Shown here: positions 28,243 through 37,261 of the stretch, in pieces
Layout of the letters: each line of letters starts with the position of its first letter
How positions within the stretch are numbered: position 1 is the first letter of the stretch
Assembly (NCBI RefSeq): GCF_000948985.2
Contig: NZ_CP059733.1
Coordinates: forward strand, 372,001-436,000
Direction of reading: 5' to 3'
Origin: Thalassomonas viridans
GTDB lineage: Bacteria > Pseudomonadota > Gammaproteobacteria > Enterobacterales > Alteromonadaceae
Length of the DNA stretch: 64,000 nt
Position numbers and translations under genes: made by a program
Notes under the pieces: generated by a model
What the model saw: only the letters and a program-made list of their open reading frames with translations
Databases searched by the model: none
What the model was told of the DNA's origin: nothing

Positions 28243-29427
28243 ATGGCTAAAGAAAAATTTGAACGTTCGAAACCGCACGTAAACGTTGGTACTATCGGAC
28301 ACGTTGACCACGGTAAAACTACTTTAACAGCTGCTATCTCTGCTGTATTAACTAAAACTCACGGTGGTGAAGTTAAAGATTTCGCACAAATCGATAACGC
28401 ACCAGAAGAGCGTGAGCGTGGTATTACCATCAACACTTCTCACATCGAATACGACACAGAGACTCGTCACTACGCACACGTAGACTGTCCTGGTCACGCC
28501 GACTACATCAAAAACATGATCACTGGTGCTGCTCAAATGGACGGCGCGATCTTAGTAGTTGCTGCAACTGACGGTCCTATGCCACAAACTCGTGAGCACA
28601 TCCTGTTATCTCGTCAGGTTGGTGTACCTTTTATCATCGTATTCATGAACAAATGTGACATGGTTGACGATGAAGAGCTTCTTGAGCTGGTAGAAATGGA
28701 AGTTCGTGAACTTCTGAGCGAATACGAATTCCCAGGTGATGACCTGCCGGTAATCCAAGGTTCTGCTTTAGGTGCCCTGAACGGCGAAGCCAAGTGGGAA
28801 GAAAAAGTAATCGAACTTGCTGACGCTTTAGACAGTTACATCCCAGAGCCAGAGCGTGCTATCGACGGTGCATTCATCATGCCTATCGAAGACGTTTTCT
28901 CAATCTCAGGTCGTGGTACTGTTGTAACCGGTCGTGTTGAGCGTGGTATCATCAAAGTAGGTGATGCAGTAGAAATCGTTGGTATCCGTGAAACTCAAGC
29001 CTCTACTTGTACAGGTGTTGAGATGTTCCGTAAGCTTCTTGACGAAGGTCGTGCCGGTGAGAACTGTGGTATCCTTCTTCGTGGCCTTAAGCGTGAAGAC
29101 GTTGAGCGTGGTCAAGTATTGGCTGAGCCTGGTTCAATCACTCCTCACACTAAGTTCGAATCAGAAGTATACGTACTTAGCAAAGATGAAGGTGGTCGTC
29201 ACACGCCATTCTTCAAAGGTTACCGTCCACAGTTCTACTTCCGTACAACTGACATCACTGGTGCTGTAGAGCTTCCAGAAGGTGTAGAAATGGTAATGCC
29301 TGGCGACAACCTGAAGTTTGTTGTTGAGCTGATCAACCCAGTAGCGATGGACGAAGGTTTACGCTTCGCTATCCGTGAAGGTGGTCGTACAGTAGGTGCT
29401 GGTGTTGTATCTAAGATCATCGACTAA
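28243..29427 (+). CDS. tufA: elongation factor Tu, str operon copy
   Basis: Same 394-residue protein as the copy at 10759, residue for residue. The two genes differ by only about five silent changes that I can find (for example AAATTT versus AAATTC at codon 6). Position behind rpsL-rpsG-fusA identifies tufA. The near identity at silent sites indicates recent gene conversion between the two loci. Confidence 0.98.
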   Translation: MAKEKFERSKPHVNVGTIGHVDHGKTTLTAAISAVLTKTHGGEVKDFAQIDNAPEERERGITINTSHIEYDTETRHYAHVDCPGHADYIKNMITGAAQMDGAILVVAATDGPMPQTREHILLSRQVGVPFIIVFMNKCDMVDDEELLELVEMEVRELLSEYEFPGDDLPVIQGSALGALNGEAKWEEKVIELADALDSYIPEPERAIDGAFIMPIEDVFSISGRGTVVTGRVERGIIKVGDAVEIVGIRETQASTCTGVEMFRKLLDEGRAGENCGILLRGLKREDVERGQVLAEPGSITPHTKFESEVYVLSKDEGGRHTPFFKGYRPQFYFRTTDITGAVELPEGVEMVMPGDNLKFVVELINPVAMDEGLRFAIREGGRTVGAGVVSKIID

Positions 29428-29456
29428 TCGATAATTTAGATAACATCTAAACCATG

Positions 29457-29483
29457 AAAAAGGTCGCGTAAGCGGCCTTTTTT
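29457..29483 (+). terminator. tufA terminator, first copy
   Basis: AAGGTCGC / GCGGCCTT stem with a GTAA tetraloop and a T-run. Differs from the tufB terminator only in the loop (GTAA versus GCAA). Confidence 0.9.
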
Positions 29484-29512
29484 GTGCCTGTTATCCGGGT
29501 ATTTGACAGCAC

Positions 29513-29622
29513 AGCAGGTGCTGGTGTTGTATCGCTCTTACCTTAAGGAAGGCATCGACGAATATCGATGCTTTAGAGTAACATCTAAACCATAAAAAAA
29601 GGTCGCGTAAGCGGCCTTTTTT
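29513..29622 (+). repeat. duplicated tuf 3' tail plus terminator (at tufA)
   Basis: Second copy of the tuf 3' end (GCAGGTGCTGGTGTTGTAT) and a second terminator (29594-29622), again with a GTAA loop. The sequence corresponds closely to 12032-12141 behind tufB. 29633-29751 holds nothing recognisable. Confidence 0.85.
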
Positions 29623-29751
29623 GTGCCTGTTATTTACTGAAGGCGGGTATTGCCTAAAAGCAGCAAAAGGCCCCGTACAAGGCTTTTTGGCCGCTGATTA
29701 AGTAAGTGACTTGTCGCACTCTTTTATCTTAGAAAATATATAAGTGCCTAG

Positions 29752-31438
29752 CCTTGCTATACCCGATGTCCCGCACCTCTTTTAGGAATAAATTTGCCTG
29801 TAAACGCAACCTAAACAGTCAATAATGGTTTGCTGCCGCGCTTTCCAATTGACCACCATAGGGGGTTGCCCCTCTAAATAAAGCAGCGTTACGCCTTGGA
29901 AGCATTGGAATACCCAACGCGCCGTTGGCTTTTGACTCGGTCGCTTCTTTTGGTCGAGAAAGTGTCGGTTTTGCGCTTTGAGTTGTTTACGGATTTGATG
30001 CTCTAACGCAGCATAAACCATCAGGCAAGTGGTCATAACCATGAGCAGCGACTCTATGCGCTCAGGCTTTTTCAGATAAATAGCACTTGTAAAAAAGTCC
30101 GGACTCTTTAAAAACCTGAATCCTTTCTCCACCGCCTGTTGCGATTTATAGGTACTCAGCGCCTTATCCATGGTCAGGTTTTCTGACAGGTCATTGGTGG
30201 CAATGATAAACAGGCCCAGTTGCTTGAGCGCATCTTCCCGCTTGGCTAGTGGTGTAAACAGGTTGCCCGTGATTTGATAATGAACACTTTGTGGTTGTTG
30301 CCCAACCGCCGGACGACCTTTGCTTCCATAAACAGGCACGCTGTTAACTGCAGCGATAACATCCAGATAAACTTGCTTTTGACGCCAGTGTTCAATGGCT
30401 TTTTGTGCATCTTGTTCGCAGGCAAATTCCTGCTGACACAATTTTTTAAACGTTTTCCGCTCAGCATCGGCTTTTTTCAGTATGCGTTTATCTAGATTAT
30501 GGCGCTCGCGCTTGCGGGCTTGCTCGCTTCGAATGAGTAACCATCGCTGTGCTACACCGCCATAATCTGACTCGGCCCACACGCCTTCATAGCCGTCGCA
30601 GATTGGCTTAAAATCTAACATCGGCGTTTGTGCTGTAAGGGTTTTGGCTTCTTTTAGGGTTTGCGGAACACGGGTTATAAATAACTGAGCCAGCTCACCT
30701 AGGTGGGCGATGGTGTCCTTAACATACAGGGCGGCATCGGCGACCAGATAACGGCTGGCCTGAGCCGCTTTCAAACTCTGGATATGGGATTTAACAATCT
30801 TTTTAAACCCTTCCATATCATTGCTGTTGCCGCTGGCCAGTTTCATATAAACCGGAATACCGGACTGATTTTCACAAATCAGGTTCAGTATCACCTGATT
30901 AAGCTCGGGCCTGTGGTCACGGGAATAGCCTTTGGTTATTTGAATAGGGTTAAAGTCCGCCTCTGACAGCTTCTCTTGCCCGTCATAATGGAAGCTGGTG
31001 GAATCAAGATGCACCGAGTCACAAGGTAGTCCCAAATGCTTAATCACGGCTTCCCCGATTTTTTGATAAAGCGGGGAAACCCCTTCGTCATAAAGGGCGT
31101 CAAGGCAACGCCCTAATGCATCATCATTTAGCTGCTCCGGGGTAATACCTGGGCCGATAAGCTTATCAAGCGGTTTATCTTCAAAGTATTCACTGTACAT
31201 ATGCAGGGTGCGGCCAGTAAACCCCAGGCCATTGAGGAGCATGGCAACAAAGAGTTGGCCAAAACTGACATCGCGATTCGTAGCCCCCAATTTGTCGTCA
31301 ATAATATTGGCTAATTCGATTTCCTTGCAGAAACCGGCAACAAGGCCAAGATGCTCAAGTGTTTTTGTATAGGGGAAAGCCATGATTTTTCTCTTTCAAA
31401 AAAGAGTAATAGATCAAGATAGGGGATCGGCGTCAAGG
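29752..31438. mobile_element. IS1634-family-like insertion sequence (ends tentative)
   Basis: The intact transposase gene is flanked by weakly matching inverted ends: CCTTGCTATACCCGATGTCCC at the left, and the reverse complement CCTTGACGCCGATCCCC at the right. They share CCTTG and CCGAT-CCC with gaps. I could not find a clear target duplication, so the boundaries are uncertain. Only the gene is firm. Confidence 0.45.
29782..31383 (-). CDS. IS1634-family (IS4 superfamily) DDE transposase
   Basis: 533 residues. An N-terminal DUF4277-like region includes GITPEQLNDDALGRCLDALY (about 79-98). The DDE residues can be placed at D127 (VHLDSTSF), D216 (YLVADAALY) and E419 (AVEKGFRFLKSPDF), the last in the Y/K-x-E context of the IS4 superfamily. 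The frame is full length and unbroken, so the element may still be active. It lies between tufA and the peptide operon, with no sign of having disrupted a gene. Family name from motif memory. Confidence 0.85.
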   Translation of the reverse strand: MAFPYTKTLEHLGLVAGFCKEIELANIIDDKLGATNRDVSFGQLFVAMLLNGLGFTGRTLHMYSEYFEDKPLDKLIGPGITPEQLNDDALGRCLDALYDEGVSPLYQKIGEAVIKHLGLPCDSVHLDSTSFHYDGQEKLSEADFNPIQITKGYSRDHRPELNQVILNLICENQSGIPVYMKLASGNSNDMEGFKKIVKSHIQSLKAAQASRYLVADAALYVKDTIAHLGELAQLFITRVPQTLKEAKTLTAQTPMLDFKPICDGYEGVWAESDYGGVAQRWLLIRSEQARKRERHNLDKRILKKADAERKTFKKLCQQEFACEQDAQKAIEHWRQKQVYLDVIAAVNSVPVYGSKGRPAVGQQPQSVHYQITGNLFTPLAKREDALKQLGLFIIATNDLSENLTMDKALSTYKSQQAVEKGFRFLKSPDFFTSAIYLKKPERIESLLMVMTTCLMVYAALEHQIRKQLKAQNRHFLDQKKRPSQKPTARWVFQCFQGVTLLYLEGQPPMVVNWKARQQTIIDCLGCVYRQIYS

Positions 31439-31578
31439 AAATTTTAAAAAAAAGCTGTTTTCGTGCGTTTTTTAAGCAAAGCAAATAAAAAAATCAACTG
31501 CGGAACAACAGCTATACCCTGCATAGCAGGGGCTCATGATTGAGTAATAGTGTTTAGTGGTAGGGGCTATCAGATAAT

Positions 31579-31634
31579 AAGAGAGCTACCTTCTGGTATG
31601 AGCCGGATTCGGCCTGCCGGTAACTCTCTTTTTA
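31579..31634 (-). terminator. terminator at the 3' end of the peptide-modification operon
   Basis: AGAGAGCTACC pairs with GGTAACTCTCT (one mismatch) across about 30 bases, with T-rich sequence on both sides. It lies 36 bases past the stop of the last minus-strand gene. It could act in both directions. Confidence 0.6.
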
Positions 31635-31670
31635 AGATGAAATCTCTGGCTGGATTGAGCTTTATACTCT

Positions 31671-32093
31671 TTACAGCTTAATCGCTTTGTATTTCTTTAA
31701 CAGCGACATAAGCGGGTAAGGCCTGGACTTCCTTTTATAGACAAAGCGGCTGTCATACAGGAACTCAGGCAGTTTCTCCAGCATGTTCAACTTGTAAACC
31801 GGGTTGACAACAACATCCAGGATCATGCCTATATCCCCCTCCTGCCATTCATGCTGGTAGATAGGTTTTACATCATGTTCCAGGTATCTGTGCCAGGTTT
31901 CTTCGATCACATTAGCCCAAATCACATATGCCATGACAAGATTAGTCGTCTTGTCATGTAAGACATGGCATGTGCCCTGGCTGATGGAGTAATCTATCAG
32001 CCGAAACGTGTCCGGACTTGCTGGCAGGTTTAATCCGGCCCTGAAACGCATTACCTCTGCCAGTATGCTATCTTGCTGCTCATTGCTCATCAT
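31671..32093 (-). CDS. HlyC-type (toxin-activating) acyltransferase-like protein
   Basis: HlyC enzymes transfer an acyl group from acyl carrier protein to lysines of RTX toxins; relatives MceI/MchD act with MceJ/MchC in microcin maturation (recalled, not searched). In 140 residues I see the family core AYVIWANVIEE (about 50-60), EWQEGD (about 82-87) and ILDVVVNP with the conserved Asp (about 91-98). The catalytic His of HlyC (His23) has no counterpart at the expected position, so chemistry may differ. Its start overlaps the SelO-like gene by 14 bases, so the two are coupled. Two ATGs (32093, 32090) are adjacent. Confidence 0.72.
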   Translation of the reverse strand: MMSNEQQDSILAEVMRFRAGLNLPASPDTFRLIDYSISQGTCHVLHDKTTNLVMAYVIWANVIEETWHRYLEHDVKPIYQHEWQEGDIGMILDVVVNPVYKLNMLEKLPEFLYDSRFVYKRKSRPYPLMSLLKKYKAIKL

Positions 32094-33666
32094 GCAACTT
32101 CCTTACGACTTGGTTCACTTTCTCTAAGTACTCCGTAAATACCTGTTGGTTTGCTTTGAAAAAAGAGCAGGGAAGCTGAGTTGCGTCAAATGCAGAAAGC
32201 TCATCTACTTCCAGCTCTGAGCCCACTGTCTTTATCGTGATTTTCCGGTTGCGGCCGTCAAATGCGATGACTTCCTTGCCGTCGGTACTTTGGTAAATGA
32301 CTTCCTGCTCGTTGAGGTTATCGTCAAATACCCATAGGGAGCTGTTTTTGTAGGCCTGGATTAACCCTTCAACCTCCTCTGGCTTAGCCTGCTGTGATAC
32401 CTGTTGTACACCGGTCGTAACCCTGTTCCGGTAATACAGGCGCGCTAAAAGATCCCTTTTTAAAGCCTTGATCAGGCAGATGCCGATAAAGCCTTTCAGG
32501 GACACAGTGTCTTTATGTGGAAAATATTCATAGGCCGCCTGATAAATCATGGCTTCTGCAGAGCTGCCGTCATACTGGGCAGGTTCAATCAGGGCTATCA
32601 GGTCATCACTGAATTTGCGTGAGGTGTCATCGTCCAGATACTTGGTAAAGTACACCTTACTTTCTTGCCTGAATACCGATTTAAAGCGGTCATAAAGGGC
32701 TGCTGTTTTATCGCAGTCGTCCATTGAAGCTGCCGCATCTCTGTCGATGCCGAATATATAGGGCAGGTGATAATCGACACTGAACTCTAGCGAGGATCTG
32801 TAATAATCGTGTAGGGCAGAAGTATCGAATGAAACATTATTAAACTTACCGTAAGTGTCGCAGAGTTCTTGGGAAACTTCGATGGCAATGCTGGCTTCGT
32901 TATAAAAGGTCAGGTTGGCAATCCGGTAATTCCGGCCGCGATCGACAAAGGTCGGAGTCACCAAATCCAGCCAGCGGCCATCCATGAGTATGTTTGACGG
33001 GGTCATGGCGCCATGGGTAATGCCGGCTACCCGGGCAAAGCCAAACTGCTCGGCACAACCCTGCAGAAACTCGGCCACGTATTCAATAAACTGGTCATGG
33101 GATTCAAAATCTTCGGCCAGGTTTTTTACTACCTTACGCACACGTTCAACATCAGGGACCACCTCTGCCTGGTATTCGGGCCGTACCTTGAACCTGCTCG
33201 CCCGCAGGAAATGAGCCGGTCTGGTACATTTTTCACGAATGAATAAAGCGCCGTGTGTCGATGTCAGCGGTTGCTGGCGGTTTTCGTTAAATTCATAAGC
33301 CGTATCTTTGCCGGTATAAATCACGCCATAGAATTGGGCCACCCCTACAGGCAGCACATTCGCCAGGACTTCTGAATACACGGCCTCGAATATTGCCTCT
33401 TCTAGAGGCACGGTACCATGGCTATAGTTATAACCTTCTATGGTTCCGGCCAGGGGCGTCAGCCCCACTCCCTTGACCTGATAGCGTCCGTAGTTTGCGG
33501 CCCTTGCGCCGCCGCCATGGGCATTGAGCCCTCGTCCGCCATAGCGCTCAAACTCAGGCTCCGAGAAGTCCAGGTCTGTCAGCGGTTGATTCTGGTATAT
33601 ATAAAAGCTGCCGGGCAGGTTAACATTTTCCAGTGCTGCGCTTTTTATTTTTAGGTAATTGCTCAC
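32080..33666 (-). CDS. SelO-fold protein resembling microcin maturation factor MchC/MceJ
   Basis: 528 residues, GTG start overlapping the previous stop (GTGA). It aligns by eye with SelO (YdiU) pseudokinase AMP-transferases: KGVGLTP (K65), the E-x-x-SE helix (about 94-100), GALFIREKC (R144), THGAMTPSNI (H218, N225) and WLDL (D234). The Asn and Asp that bind metal in SelO are therefore kept, so nucleotide chemistry is plausible. SelO itself moves AMP to protein hydroxyls. From memory, MchC/MceJ of class IIb microcin clusters, partner of an HlyC-like protein, is of similar size; the adjacent HlyC-like gene supports this. Exact role unknown. Confidence 0.7.
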   Translation of the reverse strand: MSNYLKIKSAALENVNLPGSFYIYQNQPLTDLDFSEPEFERYGGRGLNAHGGGARAANYGRYQVKGVGLTPLAGTIEGYNYSHGTVPLEEAIFEAVYSEVLANVLPVGVAQFYGVIYTGKDTAYEFNENRQQPLTSTHGALFIREKCTRPAHFLRASRFKVRPEYQAEVVPDVERVRKVVKNLAEDFESHDQFIEYVAEFLQGCAEQFGFARVAGITHGAMTPSNILMDGRWLDLVTPTFVDRGRNYRIANLTFYNEASIAIEVSQELCDTYGKFNNVSFDTSALHDYYRSSLEFSVDYHLPYIFGIDRDAAASMDDCDKTAALYDRFKSVFRQESKVYFTKYLDDDTSRKFSDDLIALIEPAQYDGSSAEAMIYQAAYEYFPHKDTVSLKGFIGICLIKALKRDLLARLYYRNRVTTGVQQVSQQAKPEEVEGLIQAYKNSSLWVFDDNLNEQEVIYQSTDGKEVIAFDGRNRKITIKTVGSELEVDELSAFDATQLPCSFFKANQQVFTEYLEKVNQVVRKLHDEQ

Positions 33667-34157
33667 TTGTCTTCACCCTCTAGCAATGCGTTTTCTACGA
33701 GCTTTTTGTTTTTCAATCCCCAAAGCTCTCCTTCTGAAATGGCCTCTTGGATATTTTTGCCGCGCACCCGGCACTCATGTAATGCTATTAACGCCCCTAT
33801 GCGGTTACCTGTGGCGCAGTGCAAAAAGACCCGCTCCTGCACACAGGCCGCCAATATGGTTTTTAACTTGCCGGCATTGGTCAGGTTGATGCCTGATTGT
33901 TTATCTACACAAAAAGCTTGATACTTCAGGCCAAGGCCTGTGACATAGGAGGATTCGTCCCAGTCTTGCTCTGCGGGAGACAAACAGTTGATGATACGTT
34001 CAATGCCATGCTCTTTTAAGGTCAAGATATCCCGTTTATCAGGTTTGCCGCCAACGAGCAGGTTTGTATTGATAAGCCGGTAAAAACATGCCGAGAGCTT
34101 GATGCTGTCCATATCATAGCTGTGGTGTTCAGGTGCCAGGTTCAACATATGCTCCAT
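33663..34157 (-). CDS. small Cys-dependent phosphatase-like protein (DUF442/dual-specificity type)
   Basis: 164 residues. LLVGGKPDKRDILTLKEHGI resembles the start of DUF442/beta-lactamase-hydrolase-like phosphatases. FLHCATGNRIGAL (about 111-123) is the signature loop, here with four residues between Cys and Arg as in the DUF442 group. It could remove a phosphate from a sugar or peptide intermediate. It overlaps the SelO-like gene by four bases and follows the HD-like gene by 27. Confidence 0.65.
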   Translation of the reverse strand: MEHMLNLAPEHHSYDMDSIKLSACFYRLINTNLLVGGKPDKRDILTLKEHGIERIINCLSPAEQDWDESSYVTGLGLKYQAFCVDKQSGINLTNAGKLKTILAACVQERVFLHCATGNRIGALIALHECRVRGKNIQEAISEGELWGLKNKKLVENALLEGEDK

Positions 34158-34184
34158 AACAGAATCTGTTCAGTTCAACAGGCT

Positions 34185-34739
34185 TTAAGCACAAAACTTA
34201 ACAAATAACAGGTCCAGCTCTGCTTGCGTATGACTACTGACCATAGGGTACATACGCTTAAACATGGCCAGTATGTCGTCATGGTAGTACTCTTCACTTT
34301 TATTCCGTGCGACATCCAAGTCATTGGCAATGGTCAATTCGCAAAAGTCATTGAGCAGATGGGCGGGAAATTCACTTGTTTCACCTGTGAACCTGTTACG
34401 GAAGCTCACCTTGGTTTCGGCGCCAATCTGGGGCAGGACGAAAGGTTTATCACAGGAACAAAATAAATAGACGAGCTCTTCCGCCTTTTCGCCTATCATA
34501 GCCGCCACTTCCGCCCGCTGATCTGTGCCCAGCAATTGTGCCCGGGTTGGATCCGAACCATATATGGCGTGAAACAAACCGGCTAAACAGAGACTTTCAT
34601 CCAGTTGCCAGCGTTCGAGAATTTTATAGGTGCCAACCAGGTGAGCGGTCAGCGGGCCATTGATGTGGGCAAACTCTTCAGAGCCTAAGCTTTGTAATTG
34701 CTTTACTCTTTCGTCCAGGTTGCTTTTTCTAATTTCCAT
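34185..34739 (-). CDS. HD-like protein resembling DUF6817
   Basis: I choose the ATG 34739 (MEIRKSNLDER, 184 residues). HINGPLTAHLVGTYKILERW followed by AGLFHAIYGSD gives spaced His residues like a degenerate HD metal-binding domain; from memory this pattern matches DUF6817. The function of that family is not established to my knowledge. The gene overlaps the sulfotransferase-like gene by 37 bases, so it is part of the same message. Confidence 0.55.
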   Translation of the reverse strand: MEIRKSNLDERVKQLQSLGSEEFAHINGPLTAHLVGTYKILERWQLDESLCLAGLFHAIYGSDPTRAQLLGTDQRAEVAAMIGEKAEELVYLFCSCDKPFVLPQIGAETKVSFRNRFTGETSEFPAHLLNDFCELTIANDLDVARNKSEEYYHDDILAMFKRMYPMVSSHTQAELDLLFVKFCA

Positions 34740-35458
34740 TTCTTTAACTCGTCTTTGAAATAGTATCTGCAAGGCTGGTGCCTTTCAGCTTCTGCTAATA
34801 AATTGATCGCGGTATCTATATCGAATCTGTGGTAGCGAAAATACAGCGCTGCTTCCCTTATGTTCTGTATATGAAAGCGCTGTTCAATGCTGCCCCTGAT
34901 TTCTGCAACCGGCTGGTATTTGCTTTCGTCTACAGCAATGCCATGGCTTTTAAAAAAGCTGTTTAACTCTGAAAAATTATGCTCGGCATAATCGTACATA
35001 AAGAAGTTTGTTTTACCGGCAAGTAATTCCAGTACCCTGGTTTTATGATTTACATAGGCTTGCCGCCACAAGGCCAGCACTTGCTGCTCGTCCAGCTGTT
35101 CACGCTTCATTACCTTAGGCAGGTAGCCGTAGAAACGCTGGCGGCTTTCGAGCCAGTTATCGAGCGGCTGGTAATTAAACACGTACAGTGCGGAAGGCTC
35201 CTGCTTATAGAATTCTTCCAGCAGCAACTCATTGGTATACACATAGGCGCCATCTGCCGTTTCGTGTTGAATCTGTGAGAAGAAGCTGCAATTTTCGAAT
35301 CCCTTAAGGAGTGGCTGCCCTTGCTGAAAATTCTCCATGGCCACAGAAGAAAAGCCGTCCTCATCATCGAATGTGGCGTCGTAGCCGTTGGCAATAAAGT
35401 ACCTGTGCAGGGCCAGCCCGCCGCATAGATCAAACCCGATAAGATAGACTCTTTTCAT
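34703..35458 (-). CDS. sulfotransferase-like protein
   Basis: 251 residues from the ATG 35458, which follows GGGGTGGA; a longer frame upstream overlaps the deacetylase gene and is less likely. KRVYLIGFDLCGGLALHRYF at the N-terminus occupies the place of the PAPS-binding loop, and NYQPLDNWLESRQRF (about 110-124) resembles the NTRPLDNWxxSR segment of bacterial sulfotransferases. The usual KSGT of the loop is replaced by DLCGG, so the donor and activity are uncertain. It may add sulfate to a sugar or Tyr. Confidence 0.6.
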   Translation of the reverse strand: MKRVYLIGFDLCGGLALHRYFIANGYDATFDDEDGFSSVAMENFQQGQPLLKGFENCSFFSQIQHETADGAYVYTNELLLEEFYKQEPSALYVFNYQPLDNWLESRQRFYGYLPKVMKREQLDEQQVLALWRQAYVNHKTRVLELLAGKTNFFMYDYAEHNFSELNSFFKSHGIAVDESKYQPVAEIRGSIEQRFHIQNIREAALYFRYHRFDIDTAINLLAEAERHQPCRYYFKDELKKWKLEKATWTKE

Positions 35459-35474
35459 TCCACCCCTGTTCCAG

Positions 35475-36395
35475 TTAATCTGATTTAAATACTTGTTGCT
35501 GTTGCAGTTTCTTGTCCAGAAACTGAGCATTTTCACTTTCATGCCGCAACAGTTTGGTATCAACACCCTTTTCATGGGCAAGGGCGGCGACCCTGCCTTG
35601 CTTATTGAAGCTGAATGCTGGGCTGTAGACGTTTAATACCGGATCTTTATAAGCTTCGGCCGGCGAAATAATTTTCCAGCCCTTGCTGCGGATGTAAGCA
35701 ACCAGATCGCCGATAAACAAAGCCGCAAGCTCATTTTCGTGCAGCAGTAATACGTGCTTCACCGGTTGTTTAAGATGCGTGCTGGCGATTTGGTCGTAAA
35801 AAACGATGGACTCCCATATGGTTTCCAGATAAAGCTGCTTTAACTTTTCCAGGTCAATTTGCTTGCCTTGTCTGTGTGCCGCCAATAACCGGCCGTTAAT
35901 ATGCCAGTCAAAATTATCGACGGTAACATAACCAAAGCCGTATCCCAGGTCATTTAAATGCGACTGGATTTTCGTTCTGGCTTCCTGTGTCTGGCCATAA
36001 TGCAGGTAGGGGAAGCGGTGCAGCTTGAGGACATTATCATAGTCCTGCAACGTCAGGTGCGATTGGTAAAAGTCCATCAGGTAGTCGTTGGTATCAACCT
36101 TATTGGCGGAGACATGTTTATGGCTGTGGCTGGCGAGGTGAAAGCCGGCATTGGCGTATGCCTTTAACCTTTTTGCGCCTTCTTCATCCCGGATATTGCC
36201 TGTGGTCACAAAGAACAGGGCATCTTCCACGTTTTGTGCCTGCAAACCTTTAATAATTCTCTGGGTTTTTTCCATACCCCCCATAAAGCCGTTGCCCTGA
36301 AGCGGGGCGTCATCGAAGGTGAGTGCGATTTCCCCGGCTCTGGCATGGCCAAGGCATAGCAGCATAACGAGTAAGGTTGTAATGTGTAATCTCAT
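35475..36395 (-). CDS. secreted NodB-type polysaccharide deacetylase
   Basis: 306 residues with an N-terminal signal peptide ending HARA|GE (about residue 20). The NodB motifs follow: TFDDAP (26-31, catalytic Asp and metal-binding Asp), SHSHKH (H90/H94, metal-binding) and RFPYL. Enzymes of this type remove N- or O-acetyl groups from sugars. Its export to the periplasm contrasts with the other products of the operon, which look cytoplasmic. A 53-base gap precedes it and 16 bases follow. Confidence 0.85.
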   Translation of the reverse strand: MRLHITTLLVMLLCLGHARAGEIALTFDDAPLQGNGFMGGMEKTQRIIKGLQAQNVEDALFFVTTGNIRDEEGAKRLKAYANAGFHLASHSHKHVSANKVDTNDYLMDFYQSHLTLQDYDNVLKLHRFPYLHYGQTQEARTKIQSHLNDLGYGFGYVTVDNFDWHINGRLLAAHRQGKQIDLEKLKQLYLETIWESIVFYDQIASTHLKQPVKHVLLLHENELAALFIGDLVAYIRSKGWKIISPAEAYKDPVLNVYSPAFSFNKQGRVAALAHEKGVDTKLLRHESENAQFLDKKLQQQQVFKSD

Positions 36396-36448
36396 ATCAA
36401 AAGCGTCCTTTTTATTTCAGATAGAGCAGGGGCCATTATAAAGCAGGC

Positions 36449-37243
36449 TTATACTTCAATTGCCAGTTCACTGACCAATTGTTTGTATGGCTTTTTATGG
36501 GCCAAAGAAAAATCTACTTCATGTAGTATTTTCAGGTCTGTTGCGTCTTCCCTGGGGTTTGAAGACAAAGTGTGAATCCAGCCACTCTCGTGCGGCATCA
36601 GGGGGATTGCCCGGTGGATAAGCTTGGCAAAATGCTCCGTCGGGCAAGTGTTGAAACTGTGTATTTTGTATATGTATAAATGAGGGTGGAAAATAAGGGC
36701 GACATTATCCCCCAGCGCATCCAAAAGGGGGGTGTCTTCCCCCCGGTTCAGACTTGGGTAAGCAATGCCGTGCTGCTTCAGGAAATGTTTTTCACAAAAT
36801 AACGTCGCTTCCCAAACCCTGTAGGGTGAGATATATGACCTTTCATTACCGACATCATGCATAATGACATTACTTAATGCGACGGCAGGTACCCCTAATT
36901 TTTGTATTTCAGATAAACACTGCGTCAGCCGGTTAGGGTGATAGGTATCGTCATCATCCCAGATGCAAATATATTCTCCTTTAGACTCATCGATGGAAAG
37001 GTTTCTGAGTTCACCCAGGGTGATTTCCTGATCCCGGCCGATCACCAGGGTTTTTACGCTGCTGTCGTTGCGTTCGGTGGTTTTCATGAACTCGACAGAA
37101 GCCAGATCATCGCTGCGGCATACAACCACGAACTCTTTGTTTTTATAACTCTGGTTTTTATAGTAGTTATAGGCGTTTTTAAGGTATGCCACTCGGTTTT
37201 CCGTGACACACAAACAGGATATTAACGGGGTATCTTTTTTCAT
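36449..37243 (-). CDS. family 2 glycosyltransferase
   Basis: 264 residues of a GT-A fold: the N-terminal strand PLISCLCVTENR, GELRNLSIDESKGEYIC and the metal-binding WDDDD (95-99). No membrane segment, so a soluble enzyme using a nucleotide sugar. Donor and acceptor cannot be read. In peptide pathways such enzymes can glycosylate Ser, Thr or Cys; here it could also build a separate glycan. Downstream gap to the deacetylase 53 bases; upstream gap to the radical SAM gene 18. Confidence 0.82.
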   Translation of the reverse strand: MKKDTPLISCLCVTENRVAYLKNAYNYYKNQSYKNKEFVVVCRSDDLASVEFMKTTERNDSSVKTLVIGRDQEITLGELRNLSIDESKGEYICIWDDDDTYHPNRLTQCLSEIQKLGVPAVALSNVIMHDVGNERSYISPYRVWEATLFCEKHFLKQHGIAYPSLNRGEDTPLLDALGDNVALIFHPHLYIYKIHSFNTCPTEHFAKLIHRAIPLMPHESGWIHTLSSNPREDATDLKILHEVDFSLAHKKPYKQLVSELAIEV

Positions 37244-37261
37244 ACAGCAAAGCTTTTATTA

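Noticed and set aside
34740..34772. Upstream start for the HD-like gene
   Set aside because: The extension MQILFQRRVKE lies deep in the preceding gene and lacks a ribosome binding site.
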